Shown: piece after piece, positions 24,301-34,000 of the stretch | How positions within the stretch are numbered: the first letter of the stretch is position 1 | How the letters are laid out: every line of letters starts with the position of its first letter | NCBI GenBank assembly: GCA_964030785.1 | Contig: OZ034972.1 | Location: 13,959,231-14,023,230, forward strand | Direction of reading: 5' to 3' | DNA: 64,000 nucleotides | DNA from: Siderastrea siderea | Lineage: Eukaryota; Cnidaria; Anthozoa; Scleractinia; Rhizangiidae | Program-made: the position numbers and the translations under genes | The notes under the pieces: generated by a model | The model's input: only the letters and a program-made list of their open reading frames with translations | The model's database searches: none | What the model was told of the DNA's origin: nothing

Positions 24301-25296
24301 CCCCCAATTTCTAAAATCTCTTGACTCCTCAATATTTTGTCATGCAACCTTTGTTCGACTGAGCAAGAAAAATAATTCCAAATATCCATGAGCAAAAGTA
24401 CTTGTCGATGACTGAATAAAGTAAAAACCCGCATATAAGAACCAGGTTAGCCTAAAAATTGAAAAGGATTCCTATTTCGAAAAAGCAATCATGCATTGAA
24501 ACTTCAATATAATGAAATGTTTTGTGCTGATAGGTGCTTTGTATATTGAAATTACTACAGGTTCATGTGATTCAAAGTAAAGACTCCCTTTGGTTTGACT
24601 TCTGGTAAGTGTTCACCTCCCATAGGTGACCACCTTGGCTTCACATTTTGGGTAGTCGCTTAAGGGAGGTTCGACTGTATATAAGAACCTTTTTAGGCTA
24701 ACAGGGAAAAATGCTGGTCCTTATTTGCAGGTTTTTACTGTACAATAACCATTAAAAATTTAGTTAACAAAATGCACTTACTGAAATTTCTGGTGGAATT
24801 TCTGAAGTCTTCTTCACCAAGCACATTGGAGTTTTTTAATGCATCCAACCGTTCAAGGGGGACTTTTCTTTCGTCTTTAAGTCCTTGAGTCTCTGTTGCC
24901 AACTCATCTATTGTATTTTTTAGATCAAGTATTGCCTCTCCTTGGTTTTTCAGCTGGGTAGATAACATGTTTAAAGCATCAAATATCTTTCTCAGAGGAA
25001 GATATTGTTATGTTATTGTTCCCACGCCTTCGCAATGGAGTCTCATCAGTACTTGTGGATCGAATGGAGCTGACACTGCTTGGAGCTCTGCTACATGTAC
25101 TCCTTTCACTTTCTGAACTTCTACGATGTCCAAAGAATGACCCTGGCTGCATTTCTAACTGTGTGAAATATTCATTATAGTTAACATTACATATAATTAA
25201 ACAGAGGGTGAGATGGTAAAATAGAACAAATGCTCCTTGTTTGCCCGACCTTCCTTCCTGCAGCTTAACATTGCTGTAGGTGCATGATTTGCCCAT
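21384..25296 (-). pseudogene. Accessory gene of element C (coiled-coil, multi-exon)
   Basis: The minus-strand exons are: a possible first exon near 25250-25296 (ATG at 25296), 24782-25158, 23569-23630, 23020-23110, 22472-22590 and 21384-21836, which ends in TAG. The large exon has a Ser/Arg-rich part (RRSSESERSTCSRAPSS) followed by a coiled coil (LSTQLKNQGEAILDLKNTID). Then come the short exons (ADVHLLHNSLSLDQQYKPEE; MSVRQYLEDQM), a Lys/Arg-rich exon (RSRRKR), and a last exon with YVSDEENG, CPVWRSKRADALTDRL and an acidic/basic tail. Junction phases match except between 23020 and 22590. Two frame breaks lie in the coiled-coil exon: one at SEKDI/FDALN, one in an A-run near 24840. This copy is probably inactive. 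The layout matches the accessory gene of element A. Confidence 0.6.
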
Positions 25297-25414
25297 GGTA
25301 ATCCAGGTATTAAATTGAACATTCAGTTATTGAACCTCAATTATTTTAACTGTATTATCAATTAAGTGCATCATTGGTTAATCAGTACAAAATGGCAAGT
25401 AATTCAAAGGTTTG

Positions 25415-25798
25415 TATGGAAATTCATTTTAAGCTACATGTATAAAATAAATCTGTTCATGAATTTATACACATGCCTGTTTTGGGACTTTCTCCTTTAA
25501 AAACTTAAGATGAGTTCAAAGATGCTTGCAACAAATAAAATGCGGAGACCATGAGATCATGGTTATTCTTTGAAATCCTATTCTTAAACATGCATTCCCC
25601 ATACATTCTGTGAGGATTATAGAGAATGTTTGAGAGAAACAGCTGACCAATGTAAATGCTTGGTAATTAGAGAATGTCACAAGCATAAAGGATCTCCAAA
25701 TTTATTCTGTACTGTCTTTACATGTAGATTGTTATGTTACATGTAGGTTTTTAAGGAGAAAGTCCCCAAACTATAAAACATAGCTTTGAATTTCCATA
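25415..25798. mobile_element. MITE-like inverted repeat
   Basis: The ends share TATGGAAATTCA, inverted at 25415 and 25798. Inner arms share GGGACTTTCTCCTT (about 25482 and 25760). It is noncoding. Confidence 0.45.
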
Positions 25799-25883
25799 AA
25801 AGTCTTTCCCGTTATGTCGGTCTCATTACCCATGATGCACTTATGAGATTTAACACTGACCGATACGAAACGCGGCATACAAA

Positions 25884-26295
25884 GGGAGCAACCCTGTGAA
25901 AACCATGTGAAGTGCATGTGAAAACCATGTGAATTTTTTGGGGGTGTGAAACACCATGTGAAACATCCTGTGAAATAAAAATTGGTTTTTTACCAAAAAT
26001 TCAGCTTCATTCCACCATGTGAAAAAATGTGTGAAAATTTTTTCATGATTTTTGGCAGTGAAAAAGCCATGTGAAACACTAGCCTATGAAACATCTCTTT
26101 ATCTTAGAAGCAAAATGTCCCCCTGTGAAACACACTGTGAAATGAGAAGCGCTTTAATTTCTTTAAAAAAATGATGTCAATATTCTACCCTGTGAAATTC
26201 TGAGATTTTTTTGTCTTTGAAAGCCATGTGAAACAACATGTGAAACATGCATCTTAAACAAAGACACTCCACCCTGTGAAACACCCTGTGAAATA
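25884..26295 (+). repeat. Left TGTGAAA array of element D
   Basis: About 17 copies of TGTGAAA, mostly as CATGTGAAA or CCTGTGAAA, all in one orientation and spaced 10-45 bases apart. The first 50 bases are a near-exact inverted copy of the right end of D. Confidence 0.85.
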
Positions 26296-26690
26296 TAGAT
26301 AACAATAAAACAATTCAAACTTTCAGTTAAGCATATAGTTTCAATTTCTTCTTAGAATGTTATGCTTAGTCTGTGCAAGAATTAACCATAAAACAGGAAA
26401 GATCGGAAAGATTTCCGCACAGCCCCATACTTCATTATGCATGCAGAATAAATTAATTATGCACGCGCTCTATTGTTTTTTAAGACAATGGCCCTTTGAA
26501 TATATACATTGATAATTACTACTTACTTTTCCAATAAAAATGGATTTAGTTGCGTCTGCCTTTTTTTCTCTCTCCGTGCTCCCTTTTTCCCTCTTTCTTT
26601 TCCGTTTCTCCTCTTTTCCTCTACGTTTCTTATACCCAGACCCTTCCCAGTTTTCCTTCTTCTCTTTTTTCTTTTGATTTACCCTCAGTC

Positions 26691-26766
26691 AGACTCGAAC
26701 TCTCACTCTTCGTCTTACCTTTGGTTTAGCTGTCCATCTGCTACACCACTACACCACTACACCACA
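26691..26766 (-). ncRNA. tRNA-like / SINE-like segment inside Merlin
   Basis: Read on the minus strand, a B-box-like GTTCGAGTCT (26691-26700) is preceded at tRNA-like distance by TAGTGGTGTAGCAGATGG, resembling an A box. Short TGTAGTGG duplications lie at its 5' side. This is the pattern of a tRNA-derived SINE promoter. Arm pairing is poor, so a working tRNA gene is unlikely. Confidence 0.35.
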
Positions 26767-26945
26767 GTGATTTGTTGACATTTCTCCACCAAAAATTATT
26801 TTTTATCTTTACCTATCAATGAACGTTATTAAAATTCAAAGAAATTTACATTTGAATCATTCTATTACAAAGACACCTCACGTTTCACATTTGCTGCACG
26901 AAAAAATGTTGTTTTTGGGCCATCCATTGGTTCTCTGACGAATAA

Positions 26946-27539
26946 AGAGGCAACGCTTTTTTTGTTTCTTTCTGGCTCTGTTCAGCTTCGTTCCAATTCA
27001 CCTTCGATTCGTGGTTCTTTAAAGTTTTTACACATGCGGGGCTAATAGGCGGTGCAGGTAAAATTGTCGAGATTGATGAGTCCAAGTTTGGCAAAATGAA
27101 GTATCACCGTGGTCGCTACATCGAAGGACAGTGGATCTTTGGCGGTATTTGCCGCGAAACGAAGGCCTGCTTCCTTGTTCCGGTAGAGCGCAGGGATAAA
27201 GATACACTTTTACCCATCATACGCGCTCACATATTGCCAGGGACACGCGTGATGAGCGACATGTGGAAAGCTTATGATTGCTTGCAAGACGAGGGCTATG
27301 TTCATCTCACAGTAAACCACAGCCTAAACTTCGTAGACCCAGACATCGGTGCGCACACACAGGGCATTGAAAATAGATGGTGGTGTGTAAAACGAGGTTT
27401 GCCCCGTACAGGAACGTCCAAGGAACTCTTCGAAAGCTACCTACAGGAGTATATATGGCGTCAGCACTATGGAGAGGATCCGTTTGGCAACATTATCAAG
27501 CACATTGCCTACCTTTATGAGGTCCGCAAGGACCCATAA
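26946..27539 (+). CDS. Merlin (IS1595/ISXO2-like) transposase, C-terminal catalytic part
   Basis: The frame is open from 26946 to TAA at 27537-27539. Recognisable family sequence starts at KIVEIDESKFGKMKYHRGRY. The DDE residues can be placed: Asp of EIDES (codon 27075), Asp of VMSDMWKAYD (27258), Glu of GIENRW (27369). Other landmarks are EGQWIFGG and TVNHSLNFV. The catalytic core has no stop or frameshift. The N-terminal zinc-binding part normal for Merlin is missing in this frame. CTCTGTTCAG near 26985 or CTAATAG near 27045 could be splice acceptors to an upstream exon that I could not identify. The first Met (27096) lies after the first catalytic Asp, so it is not the true start. Confidence 0.85.
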   Translation, partial: RGNAFFVSFWLCSASFQFTFDSWFFKVFTHAGLIGGAGKIVEIDESKFGKMKYHRGRYIEGQWIFGGICRETKACFLVPVERRDKDTLLPIIRAHILPGTRVMSDMWKAYDCLQDEGYVHLTVNHSLNFVDPDIGAHTQGIENRWWCVKRGLPRTGTSKELFESYLQEYIWRQHYGEDPFGNIIKHIAYLYEVRKDP

Positions 27540-28066
27540 ATGTTCCGTGTACCACTCTATGCACCGTTCGTGATCCTACACGCTACATTTCAAGAGAGAA
27601 AGCAAGAATAGAATACGATGAATTCGTGGTCTACAAGCATTGGCTCCATATGAAGAAGGAAAGCAAAAATAAACGACTAAAGACAGAAGAAAGGTAAGAA
27701 AACCTTTTATTTTTAAAAATTTTTATTTTCGTTTACAAAATACGCGCTGTCCATAACCTCATTTATCGCTAATATAACCTGACGCCTTAAATACGCATTT
27801 TTTCTAAAAGTTTAAGCTCGAAACAGATTAAAAAACACGGGAAAAGTGCAAAATTAAAAAAAAAAATTGCTTGATTTTCCGTATTTCTGACCCGAAATCC
27901 GCTATTTTTTTCTAAGCCCATATGGACTTAGAAAAAAGATATAAACTTTGTTGAACAAAAGGAGTCATTAGAAATGCACATTACAAATGCGCGCTATTGT
28001 TTTCTTTAAACAAAGAACTGCATGCATAGTGAAGTATGGGGCTGTGCGGAATCTTGCCGAAAGATC

Positions 28067-28411
28067 ATTTGTCAAAGAATAACCAGTTTTACTTTACCTT
28101 GTTAATCTTACATGATCATATCTGTTCAGCATTGGTTGCATATTTGTCTTATAACATTCATGCAGTGAGTCACTCAGCAATTTAACAATTAAAATTCGTA
28201 GTTTTCAAACTTTTTCAGGGGTAAATTTGTTGTAAGTCTCCATAGGTCCTAAAAAACAATTCAGTAGTGACTTCTTCGCAGAATGCAATCCTTAAAGTGA
28301 GCAAGAAAAACGGAGACTGGTAATGAATGAGCCGCTTTGGTCAGCAGCCTTATCATTGCGGGCTCAGAGAAAACGGTTGAATTTTCGGCGCCATAAATTT
28401 GAAGGGTAACA
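28067..28411. other. Noncoding part of element D
   Basis: I see no gene here. The left end of element E follows. Confidence 0.4.
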
Positions 28412-28527
28412 GCCGGTTTCGCTACTTGTCGAGTTCGCTACGTTCGAGTTCGCTACATGTTCGCTACCCACATGCCAAGTTCGCTACGTCACCTAACCGA
28501 GTTCGCTACCAAAGTCGAGTTTGTTAC
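28412..28527 (+). repeat. Left GTTCGCTAC array of element E
   Basis: Seven GTTCGCTAC-type words lie in 116 bases. The outer 72 bases are repeated in reverse at 32820-32894. Confidence 0.85.
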
Positions 28528-28805
28528 CATACTAACATACTAAAAATTTTTACCGAGTTCTAGTGACCAACTTCTTGTTTATGACACAAAACCTCGCCGA
28601 CCGCGCCGCGCCATGTAGTATTTTGTCAATTCTTTTTTAATACAATACTAATATCAAAGTGTTTACATAGTTTATGACTCTAAGAATGTAACCTAAACAC
28701 ACATTTGAACGGTTTAAAATCCGCACTGCTAATAGAATGAAGAGATAAAATCTTAGCAATCCTACAACCTCAGTTTAATGAAAAGAAAAAAAATAATTTT
28801 AAAAC

Positions 28806-29170
28806 CTTAGCTTAACGTGATGTTTGAACTTAGGCTACGATATGTACACGAAAAAATATACGAAAGAATAATCCTATAACTTAGCTTAATGTAATGTTTG
28901 AACTTAGGCTACGGTACAATGTACCCATACGCTCTAGAACATACTTAACTACACGCTATACACGATATGTATGCCAGCTAGAATATACTTAACTAGAGAG
29001 AAAAGACTAGAGTGGAAAGACACCGCAAAAAACCGTATAACCTTAGCTTAACGTAATGTTTGAACCTAGGTTATATACACGCTATTATAGCATACTACTT
29101 AACTAGGATAAAAAGACCGTACAAAATCCTATAATCTTCGCTTAAAGTAATGGTTGAACTTAGGCTACTC
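28806..29170. repeat. Dispersed short repeat, four copies
   Basis: The sentence CTTAGCTTAACGTAATG, then TTTGAACTTAGGCTAC, recurs with small changes near 28808, 28880, 29042 and 29132. Spacing is irregular, with AT-rich spacers. No coding potential. Confidence 0.65.
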
Positions 29171-29186
29171 GCGAAGCAATGACACG

Positions 29187-29372
29187 TTAAGCTGTCTTCA
29201 GGAGGCGGTTTGCCGATATTTCGCCGCTCTGGAACTTGTCCCAGGCATCGAAGAGACGTGCTTGGACATCTAAATACTGCCTTCGCTGAATCCTTTTCAG
29301 CTTCCTGTCAGACACTAGCCGGATTTGAAGGGACGCTAGTTTGGCTTCTTTGTTCAGCAGTTCTATCAACAA
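29187..29372 (-). other. Charged open reading frame, possible 3' exon in element E
   Basis: A leftward frame of 61 codons ends in TAA at 29187. It is rich in Leu, Lys, Arg and Gln (DRKLKRIQRRQYLDVQ; AWDKFQSG), predicting a helical or coiled-coil C-terminus. It stays open upstream beyond its first Met. It could be the last exon of an element-E protein. I do not recognise a family. Confidence 0.3.
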
Positions 29373-29565
29373 GTAGAAAGGAATCTGCGATTTTCCTTGG
29401 GCCGGTCAGACTGCCGGTCAGACTGTTGGTCCGGACAGACTGCTGAAACACGTGTCACAGGACGAATTGCAAGTTATTTTAGCGGAGCTCGCGGAGCACC
29501 ATGGGTAAGCAAATTTGGTAACCCGTTGATCCGAAAAATTTTGGTTCTGACGTCAGCGTACGTCA

Positions 29566-29600
29566 ATCCGCCCGTCCGTCCGTCCGTCCGTCCGTCCGTA
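29566..29600. repeat. (CCGT)n microsatellite
   Basis: About eight tandem CCGT/GTCC units lie within a GC-rich segment containing GGAGCTCGCGGAGCACCATG. I associate that wording with a dispersed anthozoan repeat (memory only). Confidence 0.85.
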
Positions 29601-29774
29601 CAGACTCTGGGGGAGGGTGAGGGGAGTCCCAAGACAACCCGACCGGGGGAGGTGGAATGCCCCTTTTTTTCTTGTAGCTGAAGTAAACAATATGGCGGCT
29701 GGTTCCTCGTTCGCTCGATTTTCAATACGGTAATTGTAATACATTCTTGGAATGAAGACTTGTAACAGTTCATC

Positions 29775-29954
29775 ATGAAAAGGAAAAGAACTAGGATTGC
29801 TTCAATCTCGATGGCGCATGTAGAAGATATTGGAGAGCTTGAAGGCAAGAAATCCTTGTTCGAGGACAGCCTTGTTTTTTTCAAAGCTAAGGAGATCTGG
29901 AAAGGACCCGGCGACTTTCGTTTAGATTTTCAAGTCCTTCTTTCAGTTAAGTAG
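29775..29954 (+). other. Small unassigned open reading frame (59 aa)
   Basis: ATG at 29775 to TAG at 29952-29954. It starts MKRKRTRIASISMAHVEDIG and is of mixed charge. It lies downstream of the GC-rich CCGT stretch in element E. No family is recognised and it may not be expressed. Confidence 0.2.
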
Positions 29955-31126
29955 TAAAGTTTAATACAGATTTGATTGTGGATTTACATTGTAAAAATTG
30001 TTTAATTGAGCAACTTTACATGTTTATTACGGTAATTTTCTTGAAATGTTTTGAAAACTTGTTTAAAATATCTGTGAAATTACCTTGTAGTTCCCGTTTG
30101 TCGGCTTGCGGGTAACTTCACTCGAGGGGAAAATTGAATGCAGTTTGCTTTCCTAGGCAAACAAGTGCTTCGTATGTGAATGACATTTCATGCTTTTGAA
30201 GGCTTCTTGTCCCTTTTTCTGTGTTTATTCATTAAAGGAATTTTTATTAGTGAGCAATCTGATATAAGCTTATATGCGCAATTTTCTTTTGAACTTTAGT
30301 GCGTAATTTTCAATATTTTTCTTAGAGCAATTCTAGTCAGTAGTGTATTTTATTCGAAAAGTAGAAACCATGACTATTCTAGATTGAGTCTGTGTTGTTT
30401 TTCAATCAAGGTTGTTTTTCTTCGGCACCGCATATTGGGTTGTTTTGACTAATTCGTAACTTAGTATTCAACACCTGAAGAGTTGCTCTGTCGTCAATAT
30501 CTTTTTATTAAGTTTATAGTCTTAGTGTAAGGCTCCATACGTTTTCTGTTCAGTTGTGGAATATTTTATCTTCCTTCTATTTTTATATATTTTTGGTTGG
30601 TTTCTTCATTTGAAGTGAATGACATTCTGTCCCAATTTAGCGAATAAACTTAGAATCGCCGTTTCAGTGAGTGAGTTCAGTGTGGCATGTTTTCGTGTTC
30701 GTTTTGTTTTTAACCGGTAAGCCATTTCAGTGTGTCTTTAGTTACAGGTCGAAATGAAATCTTTATTTAAGTAACTATAAGCAAAGCATTTCTCGTTTTA
30801 AGTCCATTTTTCAAGTCTATTTTGTCAAGCAACCACCAAACTGGTGTTCTCCAAGCCCGATGATCCCACTTGCAAGCGCACTGTGAGAAATGACTTTGGC
30901 GAAATCATCTTCGCTCAGTCAAAAGACTTTTCAGTTGCTGCGGATGAGGATAAAAACTGATGACAAAATGATGCAAAACTCTGAAGCCTAGTTCTCAAGA
31001 CAACAGACTCTTTCGAGTCCTGTTCAACACTTTAAGGTCTTACTCTTATATAAGTTATTTCTAGTTTATCAGTTAAGCCAGAATTTACCTACTATATATA
31101 GTATCAATTGGGCTTGGAACAGAATA
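29955..31126. other. AT-rich interior of element E
   Basis: Nothing recognisable was seen. A part near 30838-30960 (AACCACCAAACTGGTGTTC onward) could be the leader of the retroelement fragment that follows. Confidence 0.4.
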
Positions 31127-31366
31127 ATGTTTACTTATTATCGTACTAACATAGACTATTTTTACGGTTACGAGAACGAGAATGTCAAAAATTGGCTCAT
31201 TCGATTTCAAAATTTTCTGATTGTTAAAGGTTTTGAGCCGCATGGATGTGAAGCCGCGCGAATTTTTCCTTTTTTCCTCCGTGGTGTCGCACAAACGTGG
31301 TATTACTCTTTACCAGATAAAGTCGAACTGGAAACTTGCAGGAAATACATAGATCCATCTTCGTGA
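31127..31366 (+). pseudogene. Gag-like fragment of a retrotransposon
   Basis: A 79-codon frame contains FYGYENENVKNWLIRFQNF and FFLRGVAQTWYYSLPDK. The pattern (G-x-E-x-x-x-V-x-x-W-L, then FLRG-x-A-x-x-WY-x-x-L) is that of the retrotransposon gag domain of Ty3-like and related elements. It stops soon after, with no zinc knuckle, protease or reverse transcriptase downstream, so only a fragment remains. It lies inside element E. Confidence 0.55.
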
Positions 31367-31540
31367 AGTTTTTCTCTTTGTTGAAATTTCGAATTACTCG
31401 TTTTGCGTTAAAGCGATTGTGAGAATTCGAAATGCCATTGCTCTTTTTATACACAGCACAGGATCGAAATACCTAAATTAACTAATTTCATTGGCTCTCT
31501 CGTAACAATAAAAACCCGCGCTATTACAGTTTTAGCTTGG

Positions 31541-31969
31541 GGCGCGTTTTTTTATTCACAATTCTGGAATGGGAATGGTCAGAGTGTAAAATACGCGCGT
31601 TTTTCTATTCCGCATTCCTATTCCGGAATGGACAGAACGCCATTCCATCCATTCTGCGCCCAGGGGCAGAATGAACAGAATGTTACGAATGAAAATCCAA
31701 GACAGCGGACGGCGAGATGAGCGCTGCGGATTCAAATACGTACTCTACCGGAGAAAAAATCAGGTTACACTTTTGGCACAATGAAACATTGCTTCTAATT
31801 TCATTGTACCAACAGTACGAGGTTTTTTTCAGTGATGTTTCGTACAAGAAAAAGGCAGGACCAGGACCGCGCATCTCGACGGGCGTTTTTTTATGCAGAC
31901 AATCCGAATTATTCCTAGCATTCCGTACCAACCATTCTTATTCCAGAATTGTGGATAAAAAAGCGCGCC
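31541..31969. mobile_element. MITE F, 429 bp, 5-bp duplication
   Basis: The inverted ends GGCGCGTTTTTTT and GGCGCGCTTTTTT run on into the shared inner block CACAATTCTGGAAT. The flanks are an exact CTTGG (31536-31540 and 31970-31974). GGAATGG/CCATTCC words are repeated inside both ends. The centre holds a SANT-like coding piece, so this looks like an internally deleted copy of a coding transposon. Confidence 0.65.
31717..31870 (+). pseudogene. Myb/SANT-like DNA-binding domain fragment in MITE F
   Basis: From ATG at 31717 the frame reads into HFWHNETLLLISLYQQYE and FFSDVSYKKK. Trp, then ETLLLI-x-LY, then YE-x-x-F-x-D-x-x-YKKK is the signature of Myb/SANT-like domains used by many animal DNA transposons to bind their ends. 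The second half of the domain (normally W-x-x-I) is lost as the sequence runs into the right end of the MITE, although the frame remains open to 32085. It is inferred to be a remnant of the parent element's binding protein. Confidence 0.5.
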
Positions 31970-32894
31970 CTTGGTTTTATTGTGATGAAATTTGCATTTA
32001 TACAATAGCACTGTCGACTTGTGACTTTTTCAATTGCTTAACTTTAATAAGATGCATTTTCTCACCTTCTGCAAACAAAGATTAACTAAAATCAGACTTG
32101 TCATTTTTTTTACTTTTTACTTAAACACGGGCCGCAACTTGTTAGTTTCTCGATTATAAAGCACAACAGACCAACGCGTGTATTCAACAACGAAAAGAGT
32201 TGATTCCTGTTAGACAGAACTTGTTTACGAATCATGTCATTCACCAAATAGCTGATAACTGATGCTAATTATTTGCCTTATCACGCATTAAAGTAGCACG
32301 CGCGCGTGTTTCCCGAGAGGTAAACTTTATTTTGTCCAACCGTTCATAGCTCGCAAACATTAGAACATTTGGTTTTATGTAATTTAGAGTTGTTGATGGA
32401 AATAAAATGAACTAATAGCTTTAAGCGATATTACCCTGACCGCGCTGAACCGCACGTTCGGGAGGGACGAACATCCGTTCCAGAGGCCTGGGCTCAAAAT
32501 GCGAGTTCAATATGGCGGTTAATTATAAGTTGTTTGCACAAGTCGCGTTAAACCACAGTTTTCTGGGCAACTAAAACGGGAAAGGATCTATTGCGTTCTC
32601 CAGTGTATCAATCACACAAGCAACAATTGGATGAAGTCTTTATCGCGAGTACATTCAAGTATAAAGGTAAATTTATTTCACAATATATAAGCTTAATTAG
32701 GTTTCAAGGCCAGTTTCATCTTTTTATCAGGTTGGTGGCTAATCGTAACAGTTGTAGTTCTGTTTTTTACAGTTGTAGTTCATGGTTTTATGGTTGGAAG
32801 CGAACTCGAATTAAATAAGTAGCGAACTCGGCACGTGGGTAGCGAACATGTAGCGAACTCGAACGTAGCGAACTCGACAAGTAGCGAAACCGGC

Positions 32895-33660
32895 GTAAAT
32901 TTCAAGTTTGTTTCAAATGTTCAATGCATGTTTCCTTGGATTTCTATTCTTTCAAGCTTAAAGGATGCCTCAAAGCAACAAAATTTGGATATCTACTCTT
33001 AAGAAGGAGGTAAGTTTAAAAGAAAATGATTTGTAATGAAATATTGGCTTCAAAATTAACGATTCTAAGAAGATTATGTTCTCTCCTGTCTTCTTGAATT
33101 CGAAGCTATATTTAAGCTTACATGTAACTAGACAGTTATATTTGAGGCAGGCTGAATTTGCGAGTTTATTTAACTAAAGAAGCAGTTATGGCATAATTGT
33201 GCAGTTTATAGAAAAGTTAAAATGAAGCATAAAATAAAATGTTCTCCAGTGCCTTCCACTGCAGAGTGTTTCCATCGCTGTAGTTTATAAAAGACATTAG
33301 ATAACTGATGTCTTAAGTTTACATTATCTTGATTTGAAAGCAATAATAGAGATCATTTTCTAGAGAATTGAAAGAACAGAACTATTAACTGAGTACAACA
33401 ATAACTCAGAACTGATTTTTATCACACAATGTTCTGTTTTGCTCTACTAGGTATTCAATTCATGATCAGCTGCTGTTAGAACAGATGTGACACTCATGGC
33501 CATGCTCAGTATTAAAGCTAAGTCACTTTTAATAACTGCTCAGACCGCCAGGACACAATGCAATTGTAAATGTATTATGAGTTGTCTCTGAGAAAAAAAG
33601 AAAAGTCAAGACAACGTCGTCGTCGTCGTCTACCCTGCGTATCTTAAGGACTTATTAACG
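32895..33660. other. Noncoding part of element D
   Basis: I see no gene here. A short (GTC)n run lies at about 33616-33630. Confidence 0.4.
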
Positions 33661-34000
33661 TTGCGCTCAACGGTCTACTCTCTTAGAGGAACTGATGTAT
33701 TGTCGTTGTTGTGTAGTCCTGCTTCCGCTTCTTATGGTCTTCACTCTTTTAAGTATTTTGCCTGTAAAACATCGAACTCTCTACCTGAGAACATTAGAAC
33801 GGAGTCCACTTTGGCATACGAACCATCTCCACGTATCTCCTTTCATAGCACTTAGCATTAATAGATATATGATTAGTACTTAGTAATGTTTTTTTATTAT
33901 TTGTAAATCTTTCTTTCTTTTTCTTTTCTCGAAGATATTAGCTTTTTAGCTACCCTGTAAATTCGAGATAAAATAAAGTCATGTATGTATGTATGTATGT
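33661..34000 (+). pseudogene. LINE reverse-transcriptase ORF C-terminus and 3' UTR with (TATG)n
   Basis: The frame at 33661-33855 carries HSFKYFACKTSNSLPENIRT, the wording found at the end of many animal non-LTR (CR1/L2-like) reverse-transcriptase ORFs. It is followed by a 3' UTR with CTCGAAGATATTAGCT, ATTCGAGATAAAATAAAGT and a TATG repeat. The 3' UTR is shared with 18020-18126. The element is strongly 5'-truncated, as usual for LINEs. Confidence 0.65.

Larger units (their letters stand above)
20361..25300. mobile_element. Element C: left part of a second CACTA-type transposon
   Basis: The Pao sequence stops at 20360 and a CACTGCGCAAAACGACG terminus begins. It is followed by a GTATTCG-motif array and then a leftward accessory gene: the same order (end, array, leftward accessory gene) as in element A. 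The rest of the element is not certain. It may continue beyond element D with the zinc-finger gene at 36999-38313. The right terminus is not found in this window. Confidence 0.55.
26405..28058 (+). mobile_element. Merlin-type DNA transposon, complete ends, 1654 bp
   Basis: Inverted ends of about 40 bases share TTCCGCACAGCCCCATACTT and ATGCATGCAG. The flanks are an exact 8-bp duplication GAAAGATC (26397-26404 and 28059-28066). Eight-base duplications and an IS1595-like transposase define the Merlin superfamily. It is inserted just inside the left array of element D and is the best preserved transposon in the window. Confidence 0.85.
28412..32894. mobile_element. Element E: 4.5 kb, GTTCGCTAC-array terminal inverted repeats
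   Basis: The ends are nearly identical inverted repeats of about 72 bases beginning GCCGGTTTCGCTACTTGTCG. Each holds five to six copies of GTTCGCTAC. The terminal word GCCGG is not of CAC type, so this is a different family from A, C, D and G despite the repeated motif. GTAA occurs next to both ends, offset by two bases on the left; the duplication is therefore uncertain. The interior holds a short leftward frame, a gag-like frame, MITE F and AT-rich sequence. No transposase is recognised. Confidence 0.7.

Noticed and set aside
26509..26778. Phe/Leu/Pro-rich frame inside the Merlin element
   Set aside because: Product of a long pyrimidine-rich tract, with the tRNA-like segment at its end. 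Not a credible protein.
28404..32898. GTAA as a target duplication of element E
   Set aside because: On the left it is two bases away from the terminal GCCGG while on the right it is adjacent. Too short and offset to claim.
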